A stretch of DNA of 64,000 nucleotides. Origin: Cheiracanthium punctorium. Taxonomy: Eukaryota; Arthropoda; Arachnida; Araneae; Cheiracanthiidae. Below are positions 11,702-23,378 of this stretch, one piece after another. A program made the position numbers and the translations under genes. The stretch lies in contig JAWZYV010006201.1 in assembly GCA_038373885.1 (NCBI GenBank), forward strand, positions 744,001 to 808,000. Reading direction: 5' to 3'. Within the stretch, counting starts at the first letter, position 1. The number at the start of each line of letters is the position of its first letter. The notes under the pieces were generated by a model that was not told where the DNA came from, did no database searches, and saw nothing but the letters and a program-made list of their open reading frames with translations.

Positions 11702-13162
11702 TTTTATTGAAATCAAATTTAACGAATGCTTGAGAATTTTTTGCGTACGTTAGTCACAGTGTCAGAGTTTTGCGTCCTCACAGAGAGAAAATACTGCTTG
11801 TTAAAGTGTTAAATCAATGCCCATACAGTATTGACGTCACAACATGTATGCATGCTGGTCACACTATGACTTCGTGACTTGTTCGTCACAGAGAGGATGT
11901 GGCGACTGACAAACGGCCACTTGCGACAGTTTTCATGACGTCACATGGAGGAATTCAGTCTGCATCAGTCTGCAACGCAGATTTAAAAATACCAAAATAG
12001 TCTGCAATGTAATCTTGGTTGAAAAATAGAAACTCATGCAGAAGATTAAGAAATATTTTGATGAAATAATCGTTATCTATTGAAATAATGTCACTGCCTA
12101 AAGCCGTAGTCAGAAAAAAATTTCTGGGGGTTGAGGGGACTTGCAGCGCTTCGGGGAGGATATGCATCACTTCGGGAGGATATGTAGCGCTAAAATTTTT
12201 TCACTTATAATTGATCTCATGAATCAACGCAAACAAAAAATTAATAATGCATTGACTAGAATTCCGGTCAATGCATTAGTTAGAGGGGGGGGGGGGGGCA
12301 GAGCCGACCTAAGAGCAAATTGTTGTGTGTGCAATAATGATTTTTTGCGTCCTTTACAATGAAAATTGGTAAAGAAAACCCTCCAAAAAATGGTTTGGGT
12401 GCTCTATGACTAAAATTTGTGAGAACTTGATGCCTGAATTTGGAATTTTTAAGGGATTAAAAACCAAAATCTAAAACTAATAAGCATTTAAAAATAGTAA
12501 ACATTATTAAATTATCGGGCATCTTTTCATTATTATTATTATTATCATTATTATTATTATTTCAACAACGATTCTTTTGACTGACCTTTCAAACTTCTAC
12601 AATCGTACTGTATACCGTACTTGCGTAAAAAGAAAACTCCAAACAAATTGTTTTATTCAGTTTATTGTTATATCGGGTAGAAAAAACAGAAACATTTTAT
12701 AACTACAAGAAAAGTTTTATTTGATTTAATATTCACGAAAGAATTAATATCAATTTGAATATATTAATAAATGAACTAAAGAAGTGACAGTGATTGTGAC
12801 TCACTATCAGCAACTGTTCAGTTCTCTCATAATAACGGAGTGAAGGCCTATAAGTCAGTCTATGCTTTTTCAAGTAGCATTAGTTGAACAAGAGTTAATA
12901 TATTCAAACGGCTAAATTGCCTTTAAAATTGCATAAAATTTTTATGGTTTTTACCACATTATTTTTCAATATTTTTCTCATTTCTGCGCCCTTCCCAAAA
13001 TCGTACGTGTGCGATCGCACGCGTCGCATATGACTTAGGCCGGCCCTGGTGTGTGTGTGTGGGGGGGCGATCAAACCCCCCATGATCTCCGACCAGCTAT
13101 GGCTTTGGCCGTGGCCAACATTGATTGCTCTGTGGATGGGGACTTGTAACTAACAGCTCCAT
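11702..13162. other. Intergenic DNA with simple repeats and a probable MITE
   Basis: No gene. It contains a G-run at ~12283-12297, (ATT)n at ~12530-12560 and GTGTGTGTGTG at ~13050. TAAAGCCGTAGTCAGA at ~12100 and the inverse-like CCAGCTATGGCTTTGG at ~13093 may be the ends of a ~1-kb MITE, but I found no target duplication. Confidence 0.4.
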
Positions 13163-13336
13163 GGTTAAAGGGGGAAGCAAACTGAGCAATCGCTCAAGGC
13201 CGCCAAAATACTGTTCAGTTTCCTGATACCAAATAATATACTTTACTTGTGAGGTAATTATTTACGATCCAGTTTGTTAACCTGGAATAGCATCTGATGC
13301 AATTCCATTACGTAAATATTTCATCAATTGATTTAA
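13163..13336. repeat. Direct repeat, copy 1 (flanks piggyBac-like MITE)
   Basis: About 174 bp ending ATTTCATCAATTGATTTAA recurs at 13811-13980, with the MITE between the copies. Shared landmarks are CAAGGCCGCC, ACTGTTCAGTTTCCTGATACC and TTTACGATCCAG. The second copy has small deletions and substitutions. Confidence 0.7.
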
Positions 13337-13812
13337 TCCTTTAACGCGCAGTGTTCCCGCTCTGGGAACACCAAACTCTGACGTTCTGACTGTTGCCAGT
13401 CACGAAGAATAAATTTGATTTCTATAAAAATAGTTGCGGGTGACATAGCTCCACGAGAATTTTTTACTTTTTAGCACGTCATTACCCGTAAAAAAATGGT
13501 CACGATTATTCTTAACAGCACCGACATCTGCTGAAAAATGGAAGAATGCGAGAACAGCTGGATAGAATGCCCAATGCTGAAAAAAGGGCAGCCGTTGCCA
13601 TCGCTCGACTTAACTAACAGCAAGATGGCGGACGATCGAAACGTTCATTCTTAAACATAATCTTGGCACAGCCAGCTGTCGTCAAAAAGGGTCTCTAGAT
13701 CTGTGGCACGCGATGAACGTTTCGATCTTCCGCCATCTTGCTGGTAGTTAAGTCGAGCGATGGCAACGGCTGCCCTTTTTCCAGCATTGGGGAAGGGTTG
13801 CGCCTCAAAGGG
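13337..13812. mobile_element. piggyBac-like MITE, copy 3 (476 bp)
   Basis: TTAA lies at 13333-13336 and 13813-13816. The first base of the element has changed (TCCTTTAACGCGCAGTG). It has both inverted arms around a short centre (ATTCTTAAACATAATCTTGG). It lies between two direct repeats of flanking DNA. Confidence 0.85.
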
Positions 13813-13980
13813 TTAACGGGGGAAACAAATTAGGCAACAGTTCAAGGCCGCCTAAATACTGTTCAGTTTCCTGATACCAAATAATATACTTTACTTGTGA
13901 TGTAATTATTTACGATCCAGTTAACCTGGAATAACATCTGATGCCATTCCGTTAAGTAAATATTTCATCAATTGATTTAA
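13811..13980. repeat. Direct repeat, copy 2
   Basis: Second copy of the sequence at 13163-13336. Its first bases overlap the TTAA that ends the MITE. Confidence 0.68.
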
Positions 13981-14834
13981 GAACAATGCTTTATGAGTGT
14001 GACATCTGTCCCATCACGCTTCTGCAGAACGTTTTTCCTCCCTCTCATAAAATCTCCCTTATTAAGCTTTCAAGTGCTCTCTTGACATTTTACTTCAAGA
14101 GAACAAATTTTTTCTTGTTCTTTTCCAGAATGCTGCTGCTTTTTAGCACAGCCATCAATTTTTAAGTTATTCTAGACACGAGCGAAAATTTTTGCTCGAA
14201 AATAATTACATCACCGTCTTTAAAAGAGACAGAGGGAGAAATATTTTTCTTTATTAAGAATTTCTTCATGAGATGATGATGCAGTTTGTGACGCGAAATT
14301 TTCTTCATAATACAGCAAGTTTAAATGTGATTCGAAGAACTATGCTAGAGTAGTATGAGAAATTATGAGGGGGAAATGTGGAATCCATTTGAGTATATAT
14401 GAGACAATAACTCTTTGATGGAAAAGCAATATTCGGTGATCATGAAGTAAAACCAGTTTTTGACTGAGCCTGGAATTAGTTTGTGAAAGCAAAATGATTG
14501 TGGTCATTGTTCGGTTCCAGGTAAATATATTTAAGAGTAATACTGTTCCATGGATTTATTATTTTTTTTAAGTTCTTCAACGATATTATCAATTTGCATT
14601 AGATTAAAGCAGATTTAGGAATTAGAATATTTAGTAAATGGTCCAAAGGATCATTGACTCTATGACTTTCTATGGTCCGTACCATTCATTACTGCTCCGT
14701 GTACATTATTTTTAAAAAATGTAAAACAAAAGAAATTGCATGAGCGATATATATTTATTTTCGGTACGAGCTGAATTAATATGCCTATTATAAAATATTA
14801 AATACATGAAATTACCTGACATGCATTAGGAAAA
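13981..14834. other. Intergenic DNA, no gene seen
   Basis: AT-rich, no recognised domain or repeat. Confidence 0.45.
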
Positions 14835-16263
14835 TTGGATGACGTGTATTGTGGAACTAAATGAGGAACGTTTGCAAGAGAAAAACGTAAATAAAATGTT
14901 ACTGGTCAGACTGACCAACATGTTTTGCCTTCTACTGGTCATTGCATCATCTACTTGCAGTCTTCTATATATTTTAGTGGTCTCAGACAAGCGGATAACC
15001 GTTAATTTCGAGGCCTGCACTAAAGTAACCTTTTTTTTTCTCCTTTAGATATTTTGTCTTTAAAAAAATTCTTCAACATCGAACTGTACGGCAAAAAAGT
15101 TTCGAAAAGTGATATAGCCTGCTAAATTTTCGATTTTTAAGAATTTTTTCTGAAAATTTCGCTATTCATACAGGCAGGGGTCGCACTGTCGATCGCCAAC
15201 GTCGCAAATTGCAATAATAAAATTAGTTTGGCGAAAGAAAATACGATTTGGCGAAAGTATTGGCAATTGCATTTCTTAATGATGTCCGGCAAAATCTAAT
15301 TTGGCGAATGGATTGGCGAAACTTTAAAAAAAGCCAGCGCGACCAGGTTTATCGTTTATTACAGTGTATAATACTGCTTGAAAAGAGACATTCTAAAACT
15401 TTTGAAGTGCATAACATAATTATGTAGTTTATTTGTATTTATGTACCAAAATCACTTGGTTTTTTTCGAACTACACCGTTAAACTCTTAAGCCTCGCTGC
15501 CGTGAAAATCACGGGCTAAGCTTTCTCCCTCTATTTCCCGTGCCTGTCATATTTCCGGGTCATAGTGTTCAAATGTTATGTGTCAGAAAGGTAAGAGCAT
15601 TTCAATTCTTATGCACGGTTCATTTTTATAGCTCATTTTGCACAACAGATGGCAATACCAGACTATTTTTAGCTAACTCGGAGATAGTTTATTTTTAAAT
15701 AGATGGTAGCAGCACTCAAATACGTGTATTTGTGATATACATTGTGCAATTTTAGCTCAGTTTTTTATTTATTTTACGAAGTAAGTATAATAAAATTCTC
15801 CTTTAGTGTTTATATTTTTAATGATTCCCTGCTTACTACATAACACACCTTCAGTCATAATAACCCTGAATGTTGGCTTTTCCTAGAAATTTAACTTTTT
15901 TCCCTTTCGCGCTAAAAAAATGTCCTAAACCATAAAATGAAACCATAAATGAATTATTATAAGCACTTATTTTTATAGAATTTTCTGGAATAGAAAAATA
16001 GACACTTTTACTTTCTTGAAAATAATACGACCGTTCAGGGGGTAAAAGAACTTTTATTCCATGACTATACAAAATTACTCTATTGCAGTTAGAACAGGAC
16101 TAAAATCTAACCGAGGGTCCGCTGTTTGGAGGCCCTCTAAAATATATAACGGACCAGCCGAATACAAAATTTGTTTGTCCTTCGGACCAGTTTTATTGAC
16201 ATCTCTCTCCTGCAAACCTTCCTCATTTAGTTCCACAATATACAGGTCATCTAATTTTAACAA
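14835..16263. repeat. Inverted-repeat pair (arms ~14835-15025 and ~16075-16263)
   Basis: The left arm has ATTGTGGAACTAAATGAGGA and TCTATATATTTTAGTGG. The reverse complement of the right arm has the same stretches (ATTGTGGAACTAAATGAGGA; TTATATATTTTAGAGGGCC) in the same order. This suggests an old ~1.4-kb element with ~190-bp inverted arms. Small frames in both arms exist on opposite strands and share ELNEE(R/G)LQE, but I assign no function. Confidence 0.5.
15175..15347. mobile_element. Possible hAT-type MITE with TTTGGCGAA repeats
   Basis: It begins CAGGGGTCGCACTGTC and ends CAGCGCGACCAGG, which are partly inverted. Between them TTTGGCGA or TTGGCGAA occurs about five times. No clean target duplication seen. 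Confidence 0.45.
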
Positions 16264-16264
16264 T

Positions 16265-16577
16265 CAGTGGCGCACACAGGATTTTCTCTTGGAGGGGGTC
16301 CAGCCCATACAGCTAAGAGACACCAACCACCTGAAAAAATGGGGAACTTTTTTTTGTTGTTTGTTTGTTTGTGACCAATTTCTATAAAGTCTTCCCAACT
16401 TCGATATACTTGTATGCTTTTGAATCATGTTTTTATTTACTTATCTTAAATGTTAAAAATAATAATTTGAAAAAGTCTTAAAACAAAATGCCAAAAATGG
16501 CATAACGAAACAAAATTGATAACGTTTTTGGGTCGGGACCAGACCCCCCCTGTACCCATCCCCTGTGTGCGCCACTG
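16265..16577. mobile_element. hAT-type MITE (313 bp)
   Basis: Ends CAGTGGCGCACACAGG and CCTGTGTGCGCCACTG are perfect inverted repeats. G-rich and C-rich patches lie just inside. The 8-bp flanks no longer match. Same family as 3176-3604. The 108-residue frame across its left end is not supported. Confidence 0.75.
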
Positions 16578-17840
16578 GTATTACGAATACATGTCCTATA
16601 ATTTGATATATTTAATCCTTAAATGATTGCGACGCATATCAGTCGGATTAGAGTAGAAGCCAAATTTCTTACGTCAATTTCACATGTAATATATATATAG
16701 TTTTCAATAGTAAATATTTCATATCGTACATAATAAAAATTTCACATTTTTCTTTCAAACTGCTTGTTTTTGGAAAAATTAACTATCGAGCGGACGTCTT
16801 TAAAATTCGTGCATTTAAGGGTTAATAGTTTTATAATATGTTAGGTATTTTATTTTATTTTATTTTATTCTTTTAATTCAGCTCTTAACTTGAAATCGAT
16901 ATATACTGCTAATATAATTTATTTTGTTTTGCATTTAAAAAAAAAAAAATCATGTATACGGGCCAGTGATAAATGTTGCAGTTTTCCCGGAGAGAGTAAA
17001 AAGCCTGTTAGTGAATTTTATTGTCTGTTCTCACAATAAAACTTTTAAAAAACTGAATTATTCATCTCATTCAAATATCTTAAGACGTTACTAAAAGTAG
17101 CTATGTAGGTAGCTGAGTGCTCCAGTTTGAATGTTTTCTAATTAAACGTTCCATTTCGATCACACGGCTTTCGATAAAAAAAAAAAAAACTATTGTTAAT
17201 TTAATGCAGTGGTTTTCAATCTATGCTTTCTCTGACTATTATCTTGGGGTCACACAAGGTGTTTTTAAAAAAATTGTAAATCACTTTATTTGAATACAAA
17301 TACATAATTGACATACTTTTCTGAAGGAAAAAAAAATATTTTTAATGTGAGATTTTATTGAATATCGAAAATTATGTCACTTCACGCGGAAAAAGTACAG
17401 CAAATATATTTATTGTTATTTACATACACTTATTATATTTATTGTTATTATAAATTTTCCATTTCAATCCTACGGCTTTCAAATAAAAAATCCTATTGAT
17501 AGTTTAGGAGTGGTATTCAATCTGTGTTGTCGAGAAGTATTAACTTGGGTCACACTAGGTGCTTTTAAAAAATTGCAAATCAGTTCATTGACATACTTTT
17601 ATGAGGATTGTCTAAGGGTGAATTTCATAAAATTGCATCATTCCTCCACACACCGAAAAAGCACAAACGGGCATATTTATTGTTATTTGCATTTTGATTG
17701 TTACTTAAACATATTACAGACATCATTTGGATCTGCACAGGTTCCACAAAACATGCCATCTCAACTTTCTCACAGAAAATATTGATTTAAAACATCTGTT
17801 TTGAAGAAAAACTTTCCTTTTCTACTTTTGAGCCACACCA
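16578..17840. other. Intergenic DNA with a weak internal duplication
   Basis: AT-rich. Segments ~17140-17290 and ~17455-17590 resemble each other (TTTCAATCTATGC / TTCAATCTGTG; GGGTCACACAAGGTG / GGGTCACACTAGGTG), suggesting a decayed tandem duplication. No gene seen. Confidence 0.45.
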
Positions 17841-18050
17841 GTGGCCGAGCTCATAGCGCTCTGAACTGGGAGACGGGAGGTGCCTGGTTCAAAACCAGGT
17901 CTCGCAGATCTAAACGTTCGGAGTTTTCAGTGGTTTCCTCCGAAAATTAGCATAATTACGGGTTATGACCCCTTAGAAAGACTCGCGCGGAGGGCATCCC
18001 ACCCCCACGGCCTGGAGCCCGCGTGTAGCCAATTGGCCGTAATCCCACAA
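17841..18050 (+). mobile_element. tRNA-derived SINE, copy 1
   Basis: The head has an A-box-like TGGCCGAGCTC at 17842 and a B-box-like GGTTCAAAACC at 17886-17896, in tRNA spacing. The body GTTCGGAGTTTTCAGTGG ... TCCGAAA recurs at 44681-44915 and, reversed, at ~45040-45155. It carries no long A tail. The open frame here is not protein. Confidence 0.8.
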
Positions 18051-19114
18051 CACATTCTATGCTGAAAAGAAATATGTTGTAAAGGGTGTGTGTTCAATAC
18101 CTGTATCAGTGCTCATTTTGTTCAAGGGATACATGGTACTTTTTGAAGTATGACTTCTAGTAGGACTCGTCAAAAGCTTTTGGTATGAAGAAACGGAATT
18201 TTTTCAATAAATATTGGATGTAAAGCCTCCGTTAAGTCCGTTATCTTTTGATATGAAGTTGAGATGGTTTTAACATTTTTCTTTCATTCTTTTTATTCTT
18301 CTTCTTATTATTATATTTGGAAGTTTCTGTTGTACTACATCTTAACATAATTCGTAATAAAATTCACACCGTTTGTTCGATCCGCTTGAAATTTTTCAAA
18401 ATCATGTACAAGAATATAGTAAACAATATGCGCTCATTTAAAAATCTGAAAATCCACCCGTTCCCTCATTTTTAAGCCATTTTTCGCTCTTTTCAGCTGC
18501 ATTTTATTTCCGAGAATCAAAAAAGTGAATCACTTGCGTGACAAAATGAGCTGTTTCAAATGAAAATGACGTCATACAATTGGGATTTCGATTCATTTAA
18601 TATAGGTCTTCCAGATTACGAAGTTTTTTTTTTTTCCCTATACAAATAAATCGTCTGCATGGATATAAGAATAGCTGTGTACACAAAACGAAATATTTCG
18701 AACGCGAAAAGTTACAGCACATTTCTAGAAGAGCATGAATTTGGATTTGGATATATAATAAAAATTGAATATGGAGTTACTTATTTTAGGCGGACGAAGA
18801 TTAAATATATTGGGCGTAGACGAATATTCGTCAAATGCTTTTTTTTCTAGCGCCCGTTGTAATTGCCTCCACAACGGGCTTGGACTTCTAGCTTTATAAA
18901 AGACTAAAAGTTTTATTTTATATCAACCAAAAAGAGAATGAAGGAAATTTTTAAAAAAGAGACAATTCTATGAAACATTCTTTACTGTTTTACGTCTAAG
19001 AGTGTTCTTTACCCAAACAATTCTTTAACTAAAATAAAAACACAAACAGATCACACAAAAGGAAAGCATTCATTATGCATATTGTTTTAAATTAAAAAAG
19101 ACCCCAAGACAAAT
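18051..19114. other. Intergenic DNA, no gene seen
   Basis: AT-rich and noncoding. The small frame 18659-18850 is Lys/Ile-rich and lacks a domain. Confidence 0.45.
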
Positions 19115-19345
19115 GAATCGGTGAGTGCAGAAACCACCTCAGTCACAAACAGGAAATTTTTTTCAGGAGAGAGAAAAAACTTCATAAATTAGGTAATATT
19201 TGCATGACAGAAACATAAATGCATGTTATGACAGAAGAAAAAAATAAGTTTAAATATTTGAAAATTTGGAGGAGTTATGAAGTTTTCTCTCTCCTGAAAA
19301 AAATTTCCTGTTTGTGACTGAGGTGGTTTCTGCACTCACCGATTC
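19115..19345. repeat. Palindromic foldback, nearly identical ~72-bp arms
   Basis: The arm 19115-19187 (starts GAATCGGTGAGTGCAGAAAC) is the reverse complement of 19275-19345 except for the length of an A/T run. The spacer is about 87 bp. The high identity suggests a recent origin. No ORF and no clear target duplication. Confidence 0.78.
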
Positions 19346-19689
19346 AAACATAGCCAAGCTCATTCTTCGCAACCAGAAATTTATGCATTATATTAAATTT
19401 CTTTCCAACACTATTCAAATCTCACTTTTTTCCTTTATAATGATTACAATAAGAATGTAAAAGTCTCATGACTAGGGCCCTATAAAATATGCAAAAATGC
19501 GGAAAATGCTGAATTTTGCATAATTTGCAATTCTCCGAGTAAAAACTACAACTTTCCGCACAACACCGCCTTTTTCGGCAATTTTTTTTTCATAAGTTTT
19601 TCTCAACATACTCCCTTCCAAAACCTCGTTTACTATTGTACAAAAATGGACGTCTCCAAAAAGCCAGAACCTAAGTTCTCATAACCTGG

Positions 19690-19872
19690 TTTGAAATTCA
19701 TGAAAGCGGCCCAAGTGTTTGGACTCAGACCAATTGCCCAACATATATGATGATCATGAACAATATTCCGCTGAAAACTTTTGAGATTTTGGAATTCAGA
19801 GGTTGTTCCACAGAGGTTTTCAAAACTAACACGCAAAGCAAAGCTAGTACTCTCGGTTTTACGTTTACCTAA
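19690..19872 (+). pseudogene. hAT transposase remnant, part 1
   Basis: In plus-strand frames broken by stops, KFMKAAQVFG and then FWNSEVVPQRFSKLTRKAK are readable. These resemble the region just upstream of the hAT C-terminal domain (FW....P.LAKLAK.VL). The sequence stops at the border of the nested element at 19873; the related C-terminal part is at 21585-21755. Inactivated by stops and insertion. Confidence 0.55.
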
Positions 19873-20771
19873 TAGGGATGCAACGAATATCCGGCAAACA
19901 TACTGCATCCGGACGATATGCCGGATATTACAAATATCCGACAGTACATCCGACCAAAAATTATATGCAGAGAAATAACATAATTAAACGTAAAAAATGA
20001 ATAAAATCTAAAACCCGCAATAGTAAAAAATGCGAAAAAACAAAGTTTTGTGAAAATATTTTGTTTTCAATACTTTTTAGAATGTATTATTATCGTGTAT
20101 AAAATAAATGGGGGGGGGGGAGTATTTCTATCTTTAAGATTGGAGTAAATTATTACTGGAAGAAATTATCGTACAAAAACACTGTTTTTCAATCTTAGAC
20201 AGTAAGAATTCGGTTACCCTTTTCCCACCATCAATTGACCCTTCTATGCCCTACTAGCAATTTTGCTCGGGCCGTTATCGGCTGGCTGCGTGGCCGTTGG
20301 TAGCTCGAGCAAAATTGCTAGTAGGGTGGGAATAGTGTACTAGCTGTAGTACTGCTGGCTGGTGAGAAAATGTCACAACCTCCTAATTTTGATAAAGTAA
20401 GGAAATTTGTTACATTGATTTTCTAACAGTTGAATGGAGATGTCTTTCGTACAAGAACTGATCTTTTAAGATATTTATCTAACTCTTGAGGGAGAACATC
20501 CATGACACTGTTATTTGTATGACTTTAATTGCAGTAAAACTGGTACTGAATTCACGGAAACAATCCCAGAAGGATCTCTGACTCTTAAATTAAATGATTT
20601 GAAACTAATGAGAAAATTTAAAGAAAAAAGTAATAGCTCAATGATCTAAGAAAACTAGAGAAAATAAAACAAAAAAGAAGAAAACATACTGCTGCCGGAT
20701 GACCGGATATCCAGCTGAAAGTTTGGCCGGATATTCGGTATCCGGCCAAATTGATATACGTTGCATCACTA
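19873..20771. mobile_element. Nested hAT-type element with CCGGATA subterminal repeats
   Basis: Ends TAGGGATGCAACGAATATCC and GATATACGTTGCATCACTA are inverted repeats. Many CCGGATA / TATCCGG units lie at both ends (19890-19950 and 20695-20755). No matching 8-bp flanks. The interior holds a perfect 21-bp hairpin (20249-20326) and no ORF of note. Confidence 0.7.
20249..20326. repeat. Hairpin with perfect 21-bp arms
   Basis: CCCTACTAGCAATTTTGCTC plus G (20249-20269) is exactly complementary to 20306-20326, with a 36-base GC-rich spacer. Flanking TTCCCACC and GGTGGGAA may continue the pairing after a gap. Confidence 0.75.
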
Positions 20772-20869
20772 ATTCTGTAGACCATATATGGAGCATATCA
20801 AAACCCCACATAAGCCATTCAAAATCTCATATAAATCCCTATTATACGGCCCGCGACTTCGTTAACATC

Positions 20870-21575
20870 CAGGGTTTTTTATGATTTTGCTCAACCTGAA
20901 AAAACCCGGGTCGGTTTTTCCGAAAAAGCCCACTTGAAAAAACACAAGAAAAACCCCAACTGGTTTTTTTTTCAAAATTTCAACTTTAATTACGTAGATA
21001 GATAATACATCTCTTACTATCAGTACATCACTTGTAAAGTTTATAAACAGGTCCCTATCGCCCCCACACCACCACTACCAAAAGAAAAAAAAAATGACTT
21101 TACAGGCATAAAAACTTTCTAGAGACAATTTTTATGCCTATCTGTATTAAAATGAATATGGATGTTTTAACCATAACAAATCATTAGTTTAAAAAGTTCT
21201 AATTAAGCACTAGCATATCACTGTTAAAATTATTACTAATAGTCAATTTATCTAAGAGCAAACCATAATTGGGGTTGTTTTGTTATTGATTTATACGCTT
21301 TTTCATGTGTGATTAATATAATTGTAATTAGTTATTACTATTAATTTAACCATTGTTTATTTATAATTGATTTTTGTAATCAATTAGTTTTGTTAAGTTG
21401 TATTTAGTAATAGGCAAATTTTTTTTCAAATATTCTGAAACCCCCATTCCTTCCTCTGAAAAAACCCTGATAACCCCCCCCCCCCCCAAAAAAAAAAAAC
21501 CCTAGATAAAACCCGAAAAACCCTGATAAGAACCCCAAAACCCTTAAAAAACCCAGTGGGTTTTCAACAACCCTG
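20870..21575. mobile_element. Nested hAT-type element (706 bp), AAAACCC-rich
   Basis: It starts CAGGGTTTTTTATG, ends TTTTCAACAACCCTG, and has exact 8-bp duplications TTAACATC at 20862-20869 and 21576-21583. Both ends are packed with AAAAACCC-type runs. A related fragment lies at ~29445-29800. Noncoding; the Gly/Phe-rich minus-strand frame is low-complexity. Confidence 0.85.
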
Positions 21576-21584
21576 TTAACATCC

Positions 21585-21755
21585 TCAAGTTTTGTCTTAC
21601 TACTTTTCAAAGGTTGTCCACCTGCTGTAGACTGTGAAAGAGCAGTTTCATGTTATGGCCAAATATTTACAAAAACAAGGGCAGAGTTTGAAGGAATTAT
21701 CGGTCTTGCAAGACTCACATCTCTTTATTTTAATAAACTTCAGAGAAAAAGGTGA
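21585..21755 (+). pseudogene. hAT transposase remnant, part 2 (dimerisation domain)
   Basis: The plus-strand frame reads CPPAVDCERAVSCYGQIF, then KTRAEFEG and LARLTSLYFNK before TGA at 21753-21755. The CERxxS ... R ... LxxLxxLYFN pattern is that of the hAT C-terminal dimerisation region. It belongs to the same transposon as 19690-19872 but is separated from it by two insertions. Confidence 0.65.
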
Positions 21756-21935
21756 GACTCACACACTTATTTGTTTTTTAATGTAAATTAAAATATTGCT
21801 TTTCTTTTTAACGAAGTTATTTCCCTACTCGAACGTATTGCTTCAACACATTTCTATAAATACCGCATAATTTCAGAAAACTATCGCATCGATCCGAAAA
21901 ATTTTCCGCATATTTTGTAGGGCGCTACTCATGAC

Positions 21936-23010
21936 TAATACTATTTAACTCTTACGGATATTTAAGGAAAAGTTTTTTTTTTCCAGCGTTTCTTGAAGTC
22001 AAAGCACTGTGGTATTAATAATTATTATCTTTGCTGTTTGGACCTGTTTTATTATCGTCGCAAATTTATGTGTGTGTTTCAATTTACCATTTATTAGTTT
22101 CCTAAAACAGAATGGGATAGTATCGAAAAAGAGTATGAAAACCAATTAAAGTATTCCTGTAAAAATAATTAAAACTTTCAAACGAAAGAGTAAAATGAAG
22201 GGAAAAAAACATACAGCAGAAGTGAAGGCGATGAGAAAAAAAAATAGAAAATATTTTAAATTAAAAGAAGAAAATAAAAATCTGATAATATATAGACAAT
22301 AAATAGAGAGAAATGCTTTCCCTGTTTTTAATAGATTTTTAAGTAAACCAGGTTTCTTTCAGTAAGGAAAGGAAGGTTAAAGGAAATAATTTAAAATAAT
22401 ACACAAATGTTCTCATGTGTGTTATTGTACAAGTTTTAATTATTTCATCTTTTAAACACAAGTTCTTTTTTGAGCGTTTCTGTTGTCAGTTTCTTTCGGG
22501 TTATTTAAACTCTTCGGGTGTCTTGAAAAAGAGCTGAAATATAAAATCGTTTTCATTCTGTAGATTTTCAATCAGTGGCATACATTTTTGGTGATTTAAG
22601 CAAGGGGGAAAGTTAGGGTTCAGTCCCCTCTGAACCCATATTGAAACTTCTTCCTCTTAACCTTGCCTTGCGCTGCAAGAGCAATGCGGGAAAACAACAC
22701 TATAAGGAACCCAATGCGGGCAAACACTATATTTATTTGTTTATTATTTATTTGTTTAGAACTTGAACCCATATTTTACCTTATTGTGCCTGTTATTGCG
22801 AAGATGCAGTGAAGAAACAAAAACTCTCTTCTGTACCGAGTGTTGCCTCCCGGTTCGGTGATTGAATGATGAGAGTGGAGAAGCAAAGAAATGGCGAGCA
22901 CTGAAGGGGAATCTTCAACTGATGTGTACTATTCATGGGCGTAGTCATAGCAATAACATATATAGTACAATCTTAAGTTGTGCGAGGGATACGCTCCAAG
23001 AACATTCGCT
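21936..23010. other. Intergenic DNA, no gene seen
   Basis: AT-rich. A one-ended MITE fragment beginning CAGTGGCATACATTTTTGG is at ~22574. No gene. Confidence 0.45.
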
Positions 23011-23378
23011 TAGTGATGATCCATTCAAATAATTTTCAGAATCGATTTTGTATCAATAATCGATTAATCGAATAGTGAATATTCGCGATTTCACTATTCG
23101 AATAGTATTCGCGATTAATCGTTTCAAAATTCGAATTGTATTCGTAATTAATCGCGATTAATCGTTTCACTATTCGAATTGTATTCGCGATTAATCATTT
23201 TCACAATTCGAACTGCATTCGCGATTAATCGTTTTAACAATTCGAATTGCATTCTCAATTAATCGCGATTAATCGTTTCACTAATGCTGTTCGAATGAAT
23301 TTTTCGATATCGATTGATTCGAATGGATTTAATAATCGATTAATTGGAATAGTTTTATTCATTCATGCCCATCAGTAC
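23011..23378. mobile_element. hAT-type element with CGATTAATCG repeats
   Basis: It starts TAGTGATGATCCATTC and ends CATGCCCATCAGTA. In between, CGATTAATCG and TTCGAATTG units are repeated about ten times. Flanks CATTCGCT / CCTTTGCC agree at only 5 of 8 positions. Confidence 0.65.

Larger units (their letters stand above)
19473..21927 (+). mobile_element. Degenerate hAT transposon carrying two nested elements
   Basis: The termini TAGGGCCCTATAAAATATGC and GCATATTTTGTAGGGCGCTA are imperfect inverted repeats. Exact 8-bp duplications CTCATGAC lie at 19465-19472 and 21928-21935. Two further TIR elements sit inside (19873-20771 and 20870-21575). The plus-strand remnants of a hAT transposase lie outside those inserts (next entries). 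Confidence 0.85.

Noticed and set aside
17841..17912. Functional tRNA gene
   Set aside because: The A and B boxes are tRNA-like, but the cloverleaf is not complete and a repeated SINE body follows; the same head and body occur elsewhere.
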